A DNA stretch of 64,000 nt from Halalkalicoccus jeotgali B3. Lineage in GTDB: Archaea > Halobacteriota > Halobacteria > Halobacteriales > Halalkalicoccaceae. The stretch spans positions 558,001 through 622,000 of the forward strand of contig NC_014297.1 in assembly GCF_000196895.1 (NCBI RefSeq). Reading direction: 5' to 3'. The notes beneath the pieces are model-generated. The model did no database searches and was not told where the DNA came from. It saw nothing but the letters and a program-made list of their open reading frames with translations. Made by a program: the position numbers and the translations under genes. Positions within the stretch are counted from its first letter, which is position 1. Every line of letters starts with the position of its first letter. Positions 51,441-60,435 of this stretch are shown here, one piece after another.

Positions 51441-52796
51441 TCAGCGTCCGTCCCGGGCGTAGGCCTCGAACTCCCGTCCGAACAGCAGGAAGTAGCCGGT
51501 GCCGGCGACCCCGATCAGGGCCGCGACGGTGAAGGCGACCTCGGGGCTGACGAAGTCCCACAGATACCCCCCGATGGCGGCACTCGGGATCACGACCGTG
51601 TTGCGAAGCAGGTAGTACGTCCCCGTGACCCGCCCGCCGGCCCCCTGTTCGGCCGGGCCGACGATCAGCGCCTTGTGCGAGGGCAGGCCGGCAAAGCGCA
51701 GGCCGGAGAACGCGAAGACGACGACCAGCGCAAGCGCGTTCGGGGGCGTGTTGATGAGGACGACCGGGAAGACTGCGTAGACGGCGAACCCGACCGCGAC
51801 GATCGGTTTCAGCCCGACGCACTCGGCGAGTTTGGCCGCGGGGGCCATGCTCACGAGCGCGACCAGCATCTCGACACCCAGCAGGTACCCGAAGAAGGCC
51901 TGCGGCGAGAGGCTCACATCGTAGGCGATCCCCCCGATCGAGACCGTCGTCTCGAGTCCGACCGCAAGAAACTGAGTGACCACGAGGACGAAAAAGACGT
52001 ACACCATGCCGTTTGCGAACCGGACGATCGTATCGCCGATCAGGAGGGGTCGAAGCGGCGCGGGCATTTCCGCGAGATCCCGCCGGATCCGTTCGAGACC
52101 CCCAAACGAGCCGCCGATCGAGTCCTCGCTCGCGTCATACAGCAGGTGCTGAATGACGGTTCCGACGATCCCGAAGACGACCGCCACGGCCAGTACGTAC
52201 CGAAAGCTCAGCGTGAACTGCGGGTGCAGGCCGATGAGGAGTGCGGCGAGCACTGGTCCGACGAGAAAGGCCGTTCGGCGGAACGTCTCAGTGCTGGCGA
52301 AGCCGGCCGCCAGTCGGGACGGGTCGGTCGCCTGCTTGACGACCGCGAACGTCGCGCCGAGTCCGAACGACTTCCAAGCTTGTGCGAGTACCAGTCCGAC
52401 GAAGATCCACACCCACGGTTCGATCGTCACGCCGGCGAGCGCGACCGTACCGAGGGTCGGCGCGGTTAACCAGACGACAAAGCCGACCGTCGAGATCAAC
52501 CCAAAGACGGTCAGGGCGTACCGGGACCCGATCCGGTCCGAGACGGCCCCACCAGGATAGGGATAGACGGCCGAGATGACGTTGCCGAACGTGCCGAACA
52601 GCCCGATGACGAATCCGCTTGCCCCCAGTGCGACCATGTACTCCGGGAGGAATCGACTGGTCATCTGAAAGCCCAGGCTAAAAGCGAACATCGCGAGCGA
52701 GACCACCAGCACGTCCCGTTCCAGTGCGAAGAACCGCCGGAACGTCCCCAGCGGTCCCGCCGTCTCCCCGTCGGCCGTAGCTCGGTTTCGATTCAT
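51441..52796 (-). CDS. MFS transporter
   Basis: 451 residues from the ATG at 52796; the upstream extension to 52904 is Arg/Thr-rich and not protein-like. Twelve helices. MFS motif A region: YPGGAVSDRIGSRYALTVFG. The second half carries LGVEMLVALVSMAPAAKLAE and FSGLRFAGLPSHKALIVGPA. A soluble loop separates the halves (about 215-250). It resembles drug or metabolite exporters, but the substrate is unknown. The chromate-transporter gene lies just upstream on the same strand, 86 bases away. Confidence 0.88.
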   Translation of the reverse strand: MNRNRATADGETAGPLGTFRRFFALERDVLVVSLAMFAFSLGFQMTSRFLPEYMVALGASGFVIGLFGTFGNVISAVYPYPGGAVSDRIGSRYALTVFGLISTVGFVVWLTAPTLGTVALAGVTIEPWVWIFVGLVLAQAWKSFGLGATFAVVKQATDPSRLAAGFASTETFRRTAFLVGPVLAALLIGLHPQFTLSFRYVLAVAVVFGIVGTVIQHLLYDASEDSIGGSFGGLERIRRDLAEMPAPLRPLLIGDTIVRFANGMVYVFFVLVVTQFLAVGLETTVSIGGIAYDVSLSPQAFFGYLLGVEMLVALVSMAPAAKLAECVGLKPIVAVGFAVYAVFPVVLINTPPNALALVVVFAFSGLRFAGLPSHKALIVGPAEQGAGGRVTGTYYLLRNTVVIPSAAIGGYLWDFVSPEVAFTVAALIGVAGTGYFLLFGREFEAYARDGR

Positions 52797-52882
52797 CGAT
52801 AGCGGTTTGGTACGCGAGCAGTCCGTTGCGGTTCGGTTCGTATCATGGGGTGTGCGTCTATCCGTGTTTCTATCGTCTCGCG

Positions 52883-54241
52883 TTACGGCGCGAGGAAGTA
52901 CCACGCCATCCCGAGAGCGCCGCCGCCGACAATGAGGGGGGCGGCGTGGACGCCGCGGTGGAACAGCCCGAACGTCGCGACGGCGAGGGCGACGGTAAAC
53001 GGATCGACGAACGATTCGGTCGCGAGCGTCACCGTCGCCCCTAGGATCGCCCCGACGACGGCGGCGTTGACGCCGATCAGGGCCGTCCGAACGCCCTCGT
53101 TTTCCCGGACCCTAGCGAAGTAGGGGAACAACCCCAGGATGAACGCAAAGGAGGGGCCGAACGCGCCGACGGTCGCGACCAGCGCGCCGAGGACGGCAAT
53201 CGGGACCGCCCCGCCGGAGACGTCAAGCATGAGTTTGTAGCCGACGAAGGCGGTCGTCATCACGACGGGGCCGGGCGAGAGCTGCCCGATGGCGATCCCG
53301 TCGACGAATTCCCGTGCGCTCAGCCAGCCGAACTCGCCGACGACGTACAGTTCGATGAACGGGATCAATACGAGCCCGCCGCCGTAAATGAACGCCCCAG
53401 TGTAGACCATGAACGCGAACAGCTGGATCCACGGGTTCGACCACAGCGCGAGTACCACCCCCCACACCGGGCTCGCCTCCAATGCAGCGCGGGCCGACGG
53501 GCCGAGCAGGTCGAACGCGCGCTTTCGAAGCGCGTAGACGAGCCCCGCGATCCCCCCGACAAGTGCCCACAGCGACGCTTGCCGTCGGTTCTCGCGCACC
53601 CACGCCGACCGGTAGACGAGGACCGCGAAGACGCCGGCGAAGAGGAACTGAACGACCGGGTTCGCTCCCAGCGCCGTCGCGACGACCGCCGCCGCCAGCA
53701 CAGCGAGGAGGAGGCCGTCGACGGACCACTCCTCGCCGAGGACGCTGAACGCGACGTGTTCGCGACCGTCCGCAAGGGCACGTCGGGCCATCGACCAGGC
53801 CGCACCCGCGATCAGTCCGATGACCACCGGGTTGATGCCGTAAAACAGCGCCTGGACTTCCGGCACTTGCTGGTAGGCGAAGTACAGCCACGAGAAGGAA
53901 ACGACGATGAGGAACGTCGGGAGCATGAAACAGAAGCCGGCGACGAGGGCACCGGGCGTGCCCGCGCGGAGCCAGCCCATGACGATTCCCAGCTGTGTCG
54001 AGGCGGGGCCGGGAAGCATGTTACAGATCGCCAGCCCCTCCATGAAGACCGCCTCGTCGCTCCATTCCTTACTGTCCTCGCCCACGAGGTCGTCCTCCAT
54101 CATCGCGATGTGGACCAGCGGCCCGCCGAAGCCGACGACCCCGATGAACAGGAAATAGCGTGCGATCTCGAGCAGTTTCGAACGGGTCGGCTTGCCACCG
54201 TACGAGTCGACGCCGGTGTGGTCGGTCGTCGCACCCCTCAT
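52883..54241 (-). CDS. chrA: Chromate transporter, ChrA family (two-domain form)
   Basis: 452 residues, the long two-repeat form with about 10-12 helices. N-half motifs are FIGVVGFGGPLVHIAMMEDD and NMLPGPASTQLGIVMGWLRA. C-half equivalents are YTGAFIYGGGLVLIPFIELY and IAIGQLSPGPVVMTTAFVGY. These GGP/PGP repeats define the CHR family, which exports chromate, possibly in exchange with sulfate or protons. The substrate in haloarchaea may differ. It starts at the ATG at 54241. Confidence 0.92.
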   Translation of the reverse strand: MRGATTDHTGVDSYGGKPTRSKLLEIARYFLFIGVVGFGGPLVHIAMMEDDLVGEDSKEWSDEAVFMEGLAICNMLPGPASTQLGIVMGWLRAGTPGALVAGFCFMLPTFLIVVSFSWLYFAYQQVPEVQALFYGINPVVIGLIAGAAWSMARRALADGREHVAFSVLGEEWSVDGLLLAVLAAAVVATALGANPVVQFLFAGVFAVLVYRSAWVRENRRQASLWALVGGIAGLVYALRKRAFDLLGPSARAALEASPVWGVVLALWSNPWIQLFAFMVYTGAFIYGGGLVLIPFIELYVVGEFGWLSAREFVDGIAIGQLSPGPVVMTTAFVGYKLMLDVSGGAVPIAVLGALVATVGAFGPSFAFILGLFPYFARVRENEGVRTALIGVNAAVVGAILGATVTLATESFVDPFTVALAVATFGLFHRGVHAAPLIVGGGALGMAWYFLAP

Positions 54242-54541
54242 TCAGCACCTCCAGCCGATGTGAGGATCGGTAGCGACCCCGATGGTCAAGCGCTCCCGTC
54301 GGGAAACGGGCCCATGCTGGTACCTACACATCATGAGGACGGATCGTACTCCGACGATAAATAGATCCGACCGCTCGACGAGAGGCGACGGCCACACTCG
54401 AAAACCCTCCGGATCCGGGACGGTGTCCCGCGACCCGACCATTGGCTCGATTCCGGCCTCCGCGAATACGTCGGGCGCTCGTTCGTGAGTCGAGCCGCGG
54501 GTTTATTGTCTCCGCCGTATATCTCCAGTACGATCACCACG
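54242..54541. other. Divergent intergenic region
   Basis: 300 bases between chrA and the small zinc-finger gene, holding both promoters. A tatatctcc run about 24 bases before 54542 is the likely TATA region for the latter. No gene is supported. Confidence 0.4.
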
Positions 54542-54733
54542 ATGGATCCGCCGGATTCGGAGGCTTCGCCGGAGACTCACGAGACGGCTCCCTGTTTGGC
54601 CTGTGGTCGGGAGACCCCGGTTCCCGACGAGGTACACAGCCCCGTCTGCTATCGACCGCTGTGCCCGGCGTGTCGGGACTCTGGGGAGTCGCGGACCGAG
54701 GGTCGAACGGACGGCGCCACCCAGGAGGACTGA
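54542..54733 (+). CDS. Small zinc-ribbon-like protein
   Basis: 63 residues from the ATG at 54542. Cysteines occur as CLAC (18, 21), Cys36 and CPAC (41, 44), a plausible one-zinc ribbon. The ends are acidic and disordered. An in-frame GTG at 54485 would add 19 unremarkable residues. It precedes the TetR gene by 77 bases. Role unknown. Confidence 0.6.
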   Translation: MDPPDSEASPETHETAPCLACGRETPVPDEVHSPVCYRPLCPACRDSGESRTEGRTDGATQED

Positions 54734-54810
54734 GGGTGTGATTCCATCGAGCTACCGCTGGGCCGGTCCAATCAAGAACCCATAACTGCCCCATCCCCCG
54801 AAAACAACCG

Positions 54811-55419
54811 ATGACGCAGTCCGAGTCCTGTGACGACGACCCACAAACCACCCAGGAGCAGATCCTCCAGGCGACCTATCGGGCGCTCCATCGGTACGGC
54901 TACGCCGGGCTGACGATCCAGCGGATCGCCGACTTCACCGACGTCAGTAAGTCCTCGATCTACTACCACCACGAGGACAAGGACGAACTCCTGCTCGCGT
55001 TTCTCGAACGAGTGCTGCGGGACGTCCAGGCGGGGTTCGAGATCGAACCCGAACACGACCCGGTCGCCGATCTGGAGCGCTTTCTCGAGCGGATCTTCGC
55101 ATCGATCGATCCCGAGCCGGCGACCGAAGCCCTCCCGATCGGCGCCTACGTCGAGATCCGCTCACAGGCCGTCTCGAACGCGGCCTATCGTGAGCGGGTC
55201 ACGGACATCGATGACGCGCTCGAATCGCAGTTCCGATCGCTCCTTCAACAGGGGGTCGAGCAGGGCGTCGTCAAAGACGTCGACGTCGGGCAGGTCAGCG
55301 AGTACCTCCTGACGACGATCGTCGGTACGCTAGAACGGTATGCGACGACCGACGAGTTCGCGGTCGAGGTGGTACGGGCGGAGCTCGAACGGTATCTCGA
55401 ACACCGCGTTATCGCGTGA
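54811..55419 (+). CDS. TetR-family transcriptional regulator
   Basis: 202 residues. The N-terminal helix-turn-helix (about 14-60) reads QEQILQATYRALHRYGYAGL, then TIQRIADFTDVSKSSIYYHH and EDKDELLLAFLERVL, an unmistakable TetR signature. The helical C-terminal ligand domain is full length. It is encoded 114 bases upstream of, and in the same direction as, an ABC exporter (55534-57335), the usual arrangement for a ligand-released repressor of an efflux pump. The start fits a family-typical N-terminus. Confidence 0.93.
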   Translation: MTQSESCDDDPQTTQEQILQATYRALHRYGYAGLTIQRIADFTDVSKSSIYYHHEDKDELLLAFLERVLRDVQAGFEIEPEHDPVADLERFLERIFASIDPEPATEALPIGAYVEIRSQAVSNAAYRERVTDIDDALESQFRSLLQQGVEQGVVKDVDVGQVSEYLLTTIVGTLERYATTDEFAVEVVRAELERYLEHRVIA

Positions 55420-55533
55420 CCTCCCGGTGATATCACAGCGCCCGCGTCTGATCGGGCCGGGACAGCGTTCGTCGGGTCCGGTCGGCGGGTACTTACGTAC
55501 TGATCGGTTAGTTAGTAGGAGAGTGACAGCAGA

Positions 55534-56568
55534 ATGACCGCGATACGAGTAACGGACCTCACGAAGACGGTCGGGTGCGTCACCGCAGTCGACGGGATTT
55601 CCTTTACCGTCGAAGACGGGGAACTGTTCGGGCTCCTCGGTCCCAACGGAGCAGGCAAATCGACGCTCATCAACATGCTCGTCACACTCTTGCGCCCGAC
55701 TTCCGGGACGGCGACGGTCAACGGTCACGATATCATCGAGGAGACCGGCGCCGTCCGCAACAGTCTCGGTATCGTCTTTCAGGAACCGGCACTCGACGAG
55801 GAACTCACCGGCGAGGAGAACCTCGCGTTTCACTCGCGACTGTACGGCCAATCCAAAACCGTCCGCCAACAGCGCATCGACGAGATCCTCGATCTCGTCG
55901 GGTTGAGCGAGCAACGCGACGATCCGGTCGGCACGTATTCGGGCGGGATGAAGCGTCGTCTGGAGATCGGCCGCGGACTGTTACACGAACCGGCCGTACT
56001 CTTTCTCGACGAGCCGACGGTCGGACTGGACGCGCGTACCCGCCGGGACACGTGGGAGTACATCCAGCGGATGAACGAGGAGACGGACGTGTCGGTCGTC
56101 CTGACGACCCACTACATCGAAGAGGCCGAACAACTCTGTGACCGCGTCGCCATCGTCGACGAGGGACGGATCGTCGCCATCGATTCCCCGACCGCGCTCA
56201 CGGCCTCGCTTGGCGGCGACGTCGTGGCTATCGACGTCGAGGGGCGGGTCGCGGCGCTCGCTACTCGTCTGGACGCCTGTCCGTGGGTAAGTAGGTACAC
56301 GACGACGGACACCGGAGTTCGCGTCACTGTCGAGCGCGGGGAGACACGAATCGCGGACCTCGTACGACTGGCCGACGATGCTGACGTAGCGATCACGTCC
56401 GTCGATAGCCACACGCCGAACCTCGAAACCGTCTTCCTCTCGCTCACCGGGGCGACGCTCACGGAGCGCGAAGCCGATACGCCGGCGAGTGACGGGAGGA
56501 GGCCACGGGACGTGCCGGTCGATCCTGCCGAAACCCCCGCTCGGGCTAACACGGGGGACGGCGAATGA
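55534..56568 (+). CDS. ABC transporter ATP-binding protein (DrrA-like)
   Basis: 344 residues. Walker A GPNGAGKST (36-44), Q-loop VFQEPALDEELTGEENL, ABC signature TYSGGMKRRLEIGRGL (134-149), Walker B VLFLDEPTVGLD (155-166) and switch His in TTHYIEEAEQ. The C-terminal extension (about 230-344) is typical of the DrrA/daunorubicin-resistance group. It overlaps its permease by 4 bases. With the upstream TetR gene it forms an inducible exporter for hydrophobic compounds or lipids. Confidence 0.94.
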   Translation: MTAIRVTDLTKTVGCVTAVDGISFTVEDGELFGLLGPNGAGKSTLINMLVTLLRPTSGTATVNGHDIIEETGAVRNSLGIVFQEPALDEELTGEENLAFHSRLYGQSKTVRQQRIDEILDLVGLSEQRDDPVGTYSGGMKRRLEIGRGLLHEPAVLFLDEPTVGLDARTRRDTWEYIQRMNEETDVSVVLTTHYIEEAEQLCDRVAIVDEGRIVAIDSPTALTASLGGDVVAIDVEGRVAALATRLDACPWVSRYTTTDTGVRVTVERGETRIADLVRLADDADVAITSVDSHTPNLETVFLSLTGATLTEREADTPASDGRRPRDVPVDPAETPARANTGDGE

Positions 56569-57335
56569 AACTCGTCGACCCACAGAGCATCTACGCCCTC
56601 TGGCTGCGCGACGTCAAGCGATTCCTCCGTACGCCCTCCCGCATCGTCGGCTCGATCGCGATGCCGCTGTTGTTCCTCGTCTTTCTCGGGTTCGGCTTTA
56701 GCGGCGCTGCGATTCCCGGGCTCCCCGAGGGTGTCGATTATCTCCAGTATCTCGTGCCCGGGATGGTTGGCTTTACGATGCTGTTCGGGGCGTCCTTTGC
56801 CGGGATGTCGATCCTCTCGGACCAGGACGTCGGCTTCCTCAAGGAGATCCTCGTCGCCCCGGTCAGCCGGACGTCGATCGTCCTCGGCCGGATCGCCGGG
56901 GGCTCAACGACAGCGCTCGTTCAAGCCGTGCTCATCCTGCTGGTCTCGATCCCGCTCGGCTTCCGTCTCGTAAACCCGCTGTTGGCCCCGCTGGCGGCCG
57001 TTTTCCTCGTGCTGATCGCCATCACGTTCGTCGGGTTCGGGGTCGCGCTTGCCTCCCAGTTCAGCGACAGCGAGGGGTTCGGCCTGATCATCCAGTTCGT
57101 CATCTTCCCACTGTTTTTCCTCTCGGGTGCCATCTATCCCGTCAAGGGACTCCCGAGCGCGGTCCGCCTCCTCGCGTATATCAACCCCTTGACGTACGGC
57201 GTCGACGGGCTGCGAGCGGTCCTCGTGGGTACGTCTGCGTATCCACTCGCCGTCGACCTCGGGGCGCTCGTGGTTTCGTCGGTGGTGATGGTCGCCGTCG
57301 GAACGTACCTCTTCGAACGCGTCGAAGCGACCTGA
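56565..57335 (+). CDS. ABC-2-type transporter permease (DrrB-like)
   Basis: 256 residues with six helices and the ABC-2 signature around FPLFFLSGAIYPVKGLPSAV and INPLTYGVDGLRAVLVG. The N-terminal amphipathic part LWLRDVKRFLRTPSRIVGSI precedes the first helix. It is partner of the overlapping ATPase gene; two copies of each would make the exporter. The ATG lies inside the ATPase stop (ATGA). Confidence 0.93.
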   Translation: MKLVDPQSIYALWLRDVKRFLRTPSRIVGSIAMPLLFLVFLGFGFSGAAIPGLPEGVDYLQYLVPGMVGFTMLFGASFAGMSILSDQDVGFLKEILVAPVSRTSIVLGRIAGGSTTALVQAVLILLVSIPLGFRLVNPLLAPLAAVFLVLIAITFVGFGVALASQFSDSEGFGLIIQFVIFPLFFLSGAIYPVKGLPSAVRLLAYINPLTYGVDGLRAVLVGTSAYPLAVDLGALVVSSVVMVAVGTYLFERVEAT

Positions 57336-57444
57336 GACGAGCTACTGGTCGCTGTTCGCCAACTCCATCGATCTCGAGTGTGCTGCATCGTTCCGGTCGC
57401 CAGCCGTGAGCTGATCCCTACCACGGCAGCCGCTCTGGAACCGC

Positions 57445-57948
57445 TTAGTCCGTTTCGTTCCCGCCGGTCCCCATCCGGGTTTCATTTCCGGTTCCAGTCC
57501 CTTCGACGACCTCCGCACCGGCCGAAATCGTAAAGCTGGTCGCCTCCGCACCGGCTTCATCCCCAACGACGACATAGAACTGCCACCTGTTGCCCGGACG
57601 CAGATCATCGATGTCCTCGGTAGACGCATCGACGAACGCATCGATGACGGTATCGTCGTTGTAGAGTGTCACTGTGACTTCGATGTCGTCGAGACGATTG
57701 TCGCTGACGTTTTCGACGACTCCCAATACGCCTACATCGTCACCCGTCGAATACGCGTTGAACGACGGGATTTCCAAGTACTCCGGCGTTTCTTCGATCT
57801 CCCCGCTGACCTCTTCCGACGGCCAGTCCGTTTCGTTCGTATCACCATCCGAGCTACTACCGGAACCGCCGATACAACCGGCGACGGCGATGCTGGCGAC
57901 GGTTGCTCCCGTGGTCGTGAGGAGCGCTCGTCGATCGAGCTCTTTCAC
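57445..57948 (-). CDS. Tat lipoprotein with FxLYD-like domain
   Basis: 167 residues from a GTG at 57948 that puts the signal at the terminus (KELDRRALLTTTG, lipobox VAGC). The ATG frame from 58011 adds 21 unlikely residues. After a Ser/Gly/Asp linker, residues about 65-140 form a beta domain: DVGVLGVVENVSDNRLDDIE, VTVTLYNDDTVIDAFVDAST and LRPGNRWQFYVVV. This is the FxLYD pattern found in bacterial and archaeal lipoproteins. Function unknown, probably a surface binding domain. Confidence 0.82.
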   Translation of the reverse strand: MKELDRRALLTTTGATVASIAVAGCIGGSGSSSDGDTNETDWPSEEVSGEIEETPEYLEIPSFNAYSTGDDVGVLGVVENVSDNRLDDIEVTVTLYNDDTVIDAFVDASTEDIDDLRPGNRWQFYVVVGDEAGAEATSFTISAGAEVVEGTGTGNETRMGTGGNETD

Positions 57949-58190
57949 GACTCGTGTATGTGCCTGGAGGCGAAAAAATCCATCCGTCTCTGCGACCCTA
58001 CGTTTACTCATCCAGTCGGATTCCTATGGGGGCGCTGGTCTCCCGATATCGATCTGCGCAACCGATGAAGACGCCGCGACGGGAGGCTTGCGGTCGGCGA
58101 GCGTGTCGAGGTTCCGCGTCGTACTCCCTTGAGCTAGCACGCTTCTCGCTACGGTTATGCCGTTACGAAACCATAATTATTGTACACACT

Positions 58191-58679
58191 ATGACTCCAC
58201 AAACCCTCACTACTGAGAACCACGAGATCGCAGAGCGCGTCTTTACCGACCTCCTCGACGGCCACGATCTCGCGCTCATCCCCGACCTGTACGCAGCGGA
58301 TTGTGCCCTCTACGGGATGACCGGGCCCGAACCCATCGACCGCGAGGAGTACGAAACCTTCCTCTCGATGTACTTCGAGGCGTTTCCGGACCTCTCGTTC
58401 GAGATCGAGGAGACGATCAGCGACGGCGACCGCGTCGGCGTCCGATGGACCTCGCGCGGGACCCATACCGGCGAGCTGATGGACCTCCCCGTGACCGGTA
58501 AGCCGGTCACCGTTACGGGGCTCTCGTTCATCCACATCGACGGCGGAATGATTACGGCGGTGTACAACAACCACGACCGGCTGGGACTGCTCGAACAGCT
58601 CGGTGCCATCCCCGATTCGCCCCGCAAGATGGTGGGGTTCGTACTCGGTCAACTCCGAGGCCGGCTCGCTCGCCGCTGA
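58191..58679 (+). CDS. SnoaL-like ester cyclase family protein
   Basis: 162 residues from the ATG at 58191; the longer frame is a shadow. NTF2-like cone fold: ERVFTDLLDGHDLALIPDLY, MYFEAFPDLSFEIEETISDG, DRVGVRWTSRGTHTGELMDL and PVTVTGLSFIHIDGGMITAV. SnoaL-like proteins bind small organic molecules; some are cyclases or isomerases, many are of unknown function. It is monocistronic, after an AT-rich promoter (ataattatt at 58173-58181). Confidence 0.87.
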   Translation: MTPQTLTTENHEIAERVFTDLLDGHDLALIPDLYAADCALYGMTGPEPIDREEYETFLSMYFEAFPDLSFEIEETISDGDRVGVRWTSRGTHTGELMDLPVTGKPVTVTGLSFIHIDGGMITAVYNNHDRLGLLEQLGAIPDSPRKMVGFVLGQLRGRLARR

Positions 58680-58922
58680 GCCCACCGGCGAGCGAGCGGG
58701 TCTCAGCCCGAGGGGGTGTCTTTCGTCACCACGCGCTGCTGGCCGCCTTTCGGTCGTCCGAACGAACGTCTTTTCTCGAACGACGGATCGTGCTTCTAGT
58801 CCCCGTCGAGACACCGCCCGTCCGCTCGTATGGTTTGAGTGTGACCTACGAAACCGCATCCCCTTACCGGGAGTATTATATGACATGATAGATAAGCCGC
58901 CACTCGGACGTTCATACGAGAC

Positions 58923-59927
58923 ATGATATCACACAACGAAATTGGACGACGAGAATACATTACCGCAGCCGGAGCCCTCGGGATGAGCGGACTGGCCGGC
59001 TGTGCCGGCGAACTCGGTGGCGGCGAGGAAGAAGAGGACTTCCCGACTCAGGACATCGAGATGATCTGTCCGTGGGCGGCCGGCGGTGGTACTGACCTGA
59101 CCGGTCGCCGGCTCGCGGAACTCGGCCAAGACCCGCTCGGTACTTCGCTGTACGTCACCAACCAGACCGGCGGCAGCGGCAGTGCCGGCTTCAACGCGAT
59201 CGCGAACGCTGAGGCCGACGGGTACACCGTCGGCATCACCACCGTCGAGATCTGTACGATCTCGCATCTCGGAATCGCGGACGTCACCCCCGAGGACCTC
59301 GACGCGGTCATCCAATACAACTTCGATCCGGCCACCCTCACCGTTCCCGGGGACGCCCCCTACAGCACCCTCGAAGAGTTCGTCACATACGCCGAGGAGA
59401 ATCCCGGTGAGATCCGGGTTTCGAACTCCGGAACCGGGGCGATCTGGCACCTCTCTGCGGCAGGTTTCGCCCAAGAGGCCGGTATCGAACTCAGCCACGT
59501 CGGCTACGACGGCGGGTCGCCCGCGACCCAGGCCGTCGTCAGCGGCGAGGTCGAAGCAACGGCGGCGAGCGCACCGGAGGTCGCCGGCCAAGTCCAGGAC
59601 GGTCCCCTTGAGATCCTCGCCGTGTTCGGCGAGGAGCGCCTCGATATGTTCCCCGAAGTGCCGACGCTTCAGGAGTCGGGCTATGACTTTACCATGGGTG
59701 CGTGGCGCGGACTGACGGTCCCGCAAGGGACCGACGAAGAGCGGATCAGCACCCTCGAGGAGGGCTTTACGAGCGTCTATGAGTCCGAGGACTTCCAGTC
59801 GTTCATGGAAGAACAGGGCTTCGGGCTCGTCTACCGCGACGCCGAGGAGTTCGGCCAGTTCATGGAGTCGGAGTACGAGCGCTTCGGCGGGATTATCGAC
59901 GAACTCGGACTGGCACAATCGGGCTGA
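58923..59927 (+). CDS. tctC: Tripartite tricarboxylate transporter substrate-binding lipoprotein (TctC/Bug family)
   Basis: 334 residues. Tat signal GRREYITAAGALGMSGLAGC, lipidated at Cys27, followed by a Gly/Glu linker. The Bug fold starts with IEMICPWAAGGGTDLTGRRL, has NQTGGSGSAGFNAIANAEADGY near the ligand loop and SGTGAIWHLSAAGFAQEAGI. This receptor captures an organic acid outside and hands it to TctA/TctB. The family is promiscuous, so citrate or another carboxylate is possible. It is first gene of a tctC-tctB-tctA operon, 3 bases before the next start. Confidence 0.93.
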   Translation: MISHNEIGRREYITAAGALGMSGLAGCAGELGGGEEEEDFPTQDIEMICPWAAGGGTDLTGRRLAELGQDPLGTSLYVTNQTGGSGSAGFNAIANAEADGYTVGITTVEICTISHLGIADVTPEDLDAVIQYNFDPATLTVPGDAPYSTLEEFVTYAEENPGEIRVSNSGTGAIWHLSAAGFAQEAGIELSHVGYDGGSPATQAVVSGEVEATAASAPEVAGQVQDGPLEILAVFGEERLDMFPEVPTLQESGYDFTMGAWRGLTVPQGTDEERISTLEEGFTSVYESEDFQSFMEEQGFGLVYRDAEEFGQFMESEYERFGGIIDELGLAQSG

Positions 59928-59930
59928 TCG

Positions 59931-60434
59931 GTGAGCATGGTCTATCGTGTGTTCCGATCGGACGTCATCGCTGCCGGACTCCTGTTCGTGCTCTCGGCGG
60001 CCGTTTTCGTCGTCAGCGCCGACTTCCCGGCCGGCCGTGGCGGCGATCCCGGAGCGGCGCTTTTCCCTCGACTCATCACGGGGACGATCGCGGTACTGGC
60101 GCTCGGGTTGCTCGTCAAAGATCTCACCGCAAGCGAGCGATCCGCCCACGAGATCGATCCGACCGTCGTCCGCCGACTCGCGGTCGTCGTCGCGTTCCCG
60201 ACGATCTACATCTTCGCCATGCCGATACTCGGGTTCCCCCTGACGACGGTGGCCTTTCTGGCGGGGCTCATGTGGTACTCCGGAGCGCGATCGGTCCCGG
60301 TCGTTCTCGGGAGTTCCATCGGCGTTATGCTCGTTCTGTACTACCTCTTCGGGGTCCTCTTTCAGGTCCCGCTTCCGGAGGGACTCGTTCCGATCGATGC
60401 GGTGTTACCGTCGATCGTCGTGGGGCTGATCTGA
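59931..60434 (+). CDS. tctB: Tripartite tricarboxylate transporter TctB subunit
   Basis: 167 residues from GTG 59931, or 165 from ATG 59937. Four helices with the TctB pattern: FPAGRGGDPGAALFPRLITG early, MPILGFPLTTVAFLAGLMWY in the third-fourth helix hairpin and a final YYLFGVLFQVPLPEG. It is the small membrane subunit of the sodium-driven TTT system and lies between tctC and tctA. Confidence 0.9.
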   Translation: MSMVYRVFRSDVIAAGLLFVLSAAVFVVSADFPAGRGGDPGAALFPRLITGTIAVLALGLLVKDLTASERSAHEIDPTVVRRLAVVVAFPTIYIFAMPILGFPLTTVAFLAGLMWYSGARSVPVVLGSSIGVMLVLYYLFGVLFQVPLPEGLVPIDAVLPSIVVGLI

Positions 60435-60435
60435 C

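Noticed and set aside
51675-52469. 264-codon plus-strand frame, highly charged
   Set aside because: Antisense shadow of the MFS transporter gene.
58929-60149. 406-codon minus-strand frame
   Set aside because: Antisense of tctC and tctB; those genes have clear family motifs.
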